Of a DNA stretch of 32,163 nucleotides, positions 32,108 to 32,163 are shown one piece after another. The notes below the pieces were generated by a model that saw nothing but the letters and a program-made list of their open reading frames with translations, searched no databases and was not told where the DNA came from. Numbering within the stretch: the stretch's first letter is position 1; the number at the start of each line of letters is the position of its first letter. The stretch is taken from assembly GCF_014698115.1 (NCBI RefSeq), contig NZ_JACJSJ010000099.1, positions 1 to 32,163 on the forward strand. The letters run 5' to 3'. A program made the position numbers and the translations under genes. The stretch is from Nostoc sp. FACHB-973 (lineage in GTDB: Bacteria; Cyanobacteriota; Cyanobacteriia; Cyanobacteriales; Nostocaceae).

Positions 32108-32163
32108 AAGTGACGCAACAGGCAGAGGGCGATGCCTGCGGCGGGCTACGCCTACGCTAGTTG
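32052..32163. repeat. Repeat sequence replacing the end of the TPR gene
   Basis: It starts with AGGACTTACGCA, the same as the end of the inverted-repeat element at 12536-12578. It then carries a GCGATCGC site, a short stem AGTGCTTTTGTACT, and the dispersed repeat GCGATGCCTGCGGCGGGCTA followed by CGCCTACGC. It continues beyond the window. Confidence 0.7.

Overview
The window looks like a chromosomal segment from a filamentous, probably heterocyst-forming cyanobacterium (Nostocales: Nostoc, Anabaena, Calothrix or a relative). Several signs agree. The palindrome GCGATCGC (HIP1) occurs roughly 30 times. Intergenic spaces are full of short tandem heptamer-type repeats (STRR: ATTGGGC, CTAATGA, GGGACTG and similar). 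Cyanobacterial families are present: a RelN-type antitoxin, a PEP-CTERM protein, SirB1/TPR, a DUF697-type GTPase and DHC-type cytochrome c. The ATP synthase beta and epsilon genes also form their own small operon, as is usual in cyanobacteria.

Layout. 1-1147: pyrB, with low-complexity repeats inserted in frame. 1599-2039: an exported pentapeptide-repeat protein. 2172-5279 (minus): the TldE/TldD protease pair. 5594-6586 (minus): pheS. 7114-7911: surE. 8210-9106: a metallo-beta-lactamase-fold hydrolase. 9461-10534: ribF. 10705-11613: a MoxR AAA+ ATPase. 11824-12436: an overlapping RelN/RelE-type toxin-antitoxin pair. 12624-13226: a membrane-anchored diheme cytochrome c. 13582-16374: secA. 16597-18601 (minus): atpD-atpC. 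18878-19559 (minus): a PEP-CTERM protein gene broken by a single extra base. 19560-20542: about 1 kb of AT-rich sequence with no gene. 20543-21367: a SirB1/TPR protein. 21444-21887 (minus): an SRPBCC protein. 22484-24148: an MscS-related multi-helix membrane protein. 24445-25899 (minus): a large GTPase, divergent from 26210-28342, a flotillin-like SPFH protein. 28549-32107: a same-strand cluster encoding a PD-(D/E)XK nuclease-like protein, a P-loop ATPase with a winged-helix-like tail, and a TPR protein.

Most genes here are single-copy housekeeping functions (pyrimidine, flavin and Phe-tRNA synthesis, protein export, ATP synthesis) placed side by side without a common pathway. The possible functional groupings are TldD with TldE, atpD with atpC, the toxin with its antitoxin, perhaps the GTPase with the SPFH protein (both expected at membranes), and the nuclease/ATPase/TPR cluster at the right end. 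That cluster is the best candidate for an accessory, possibly defensive or stress-sensing, module, but this is inference.

The most distinctive feature is how deeply small repeats have entered this region. They sit in frame inside pyrB, ribF and the TPR gene. They supply the stop codons of ribF, the cytochrome gene, the SirB1 gene and atpD, and they surround the pheS start codon. They also build at least four composite elements, each with a G-rich array, a conserved 18-20 base core and a C-rich array. Two of these cores match 19 of 20 bases and two match 17 of 18, in opposite orientations. No tRNA, rRNA, CRISPR array or transposase gene was found.
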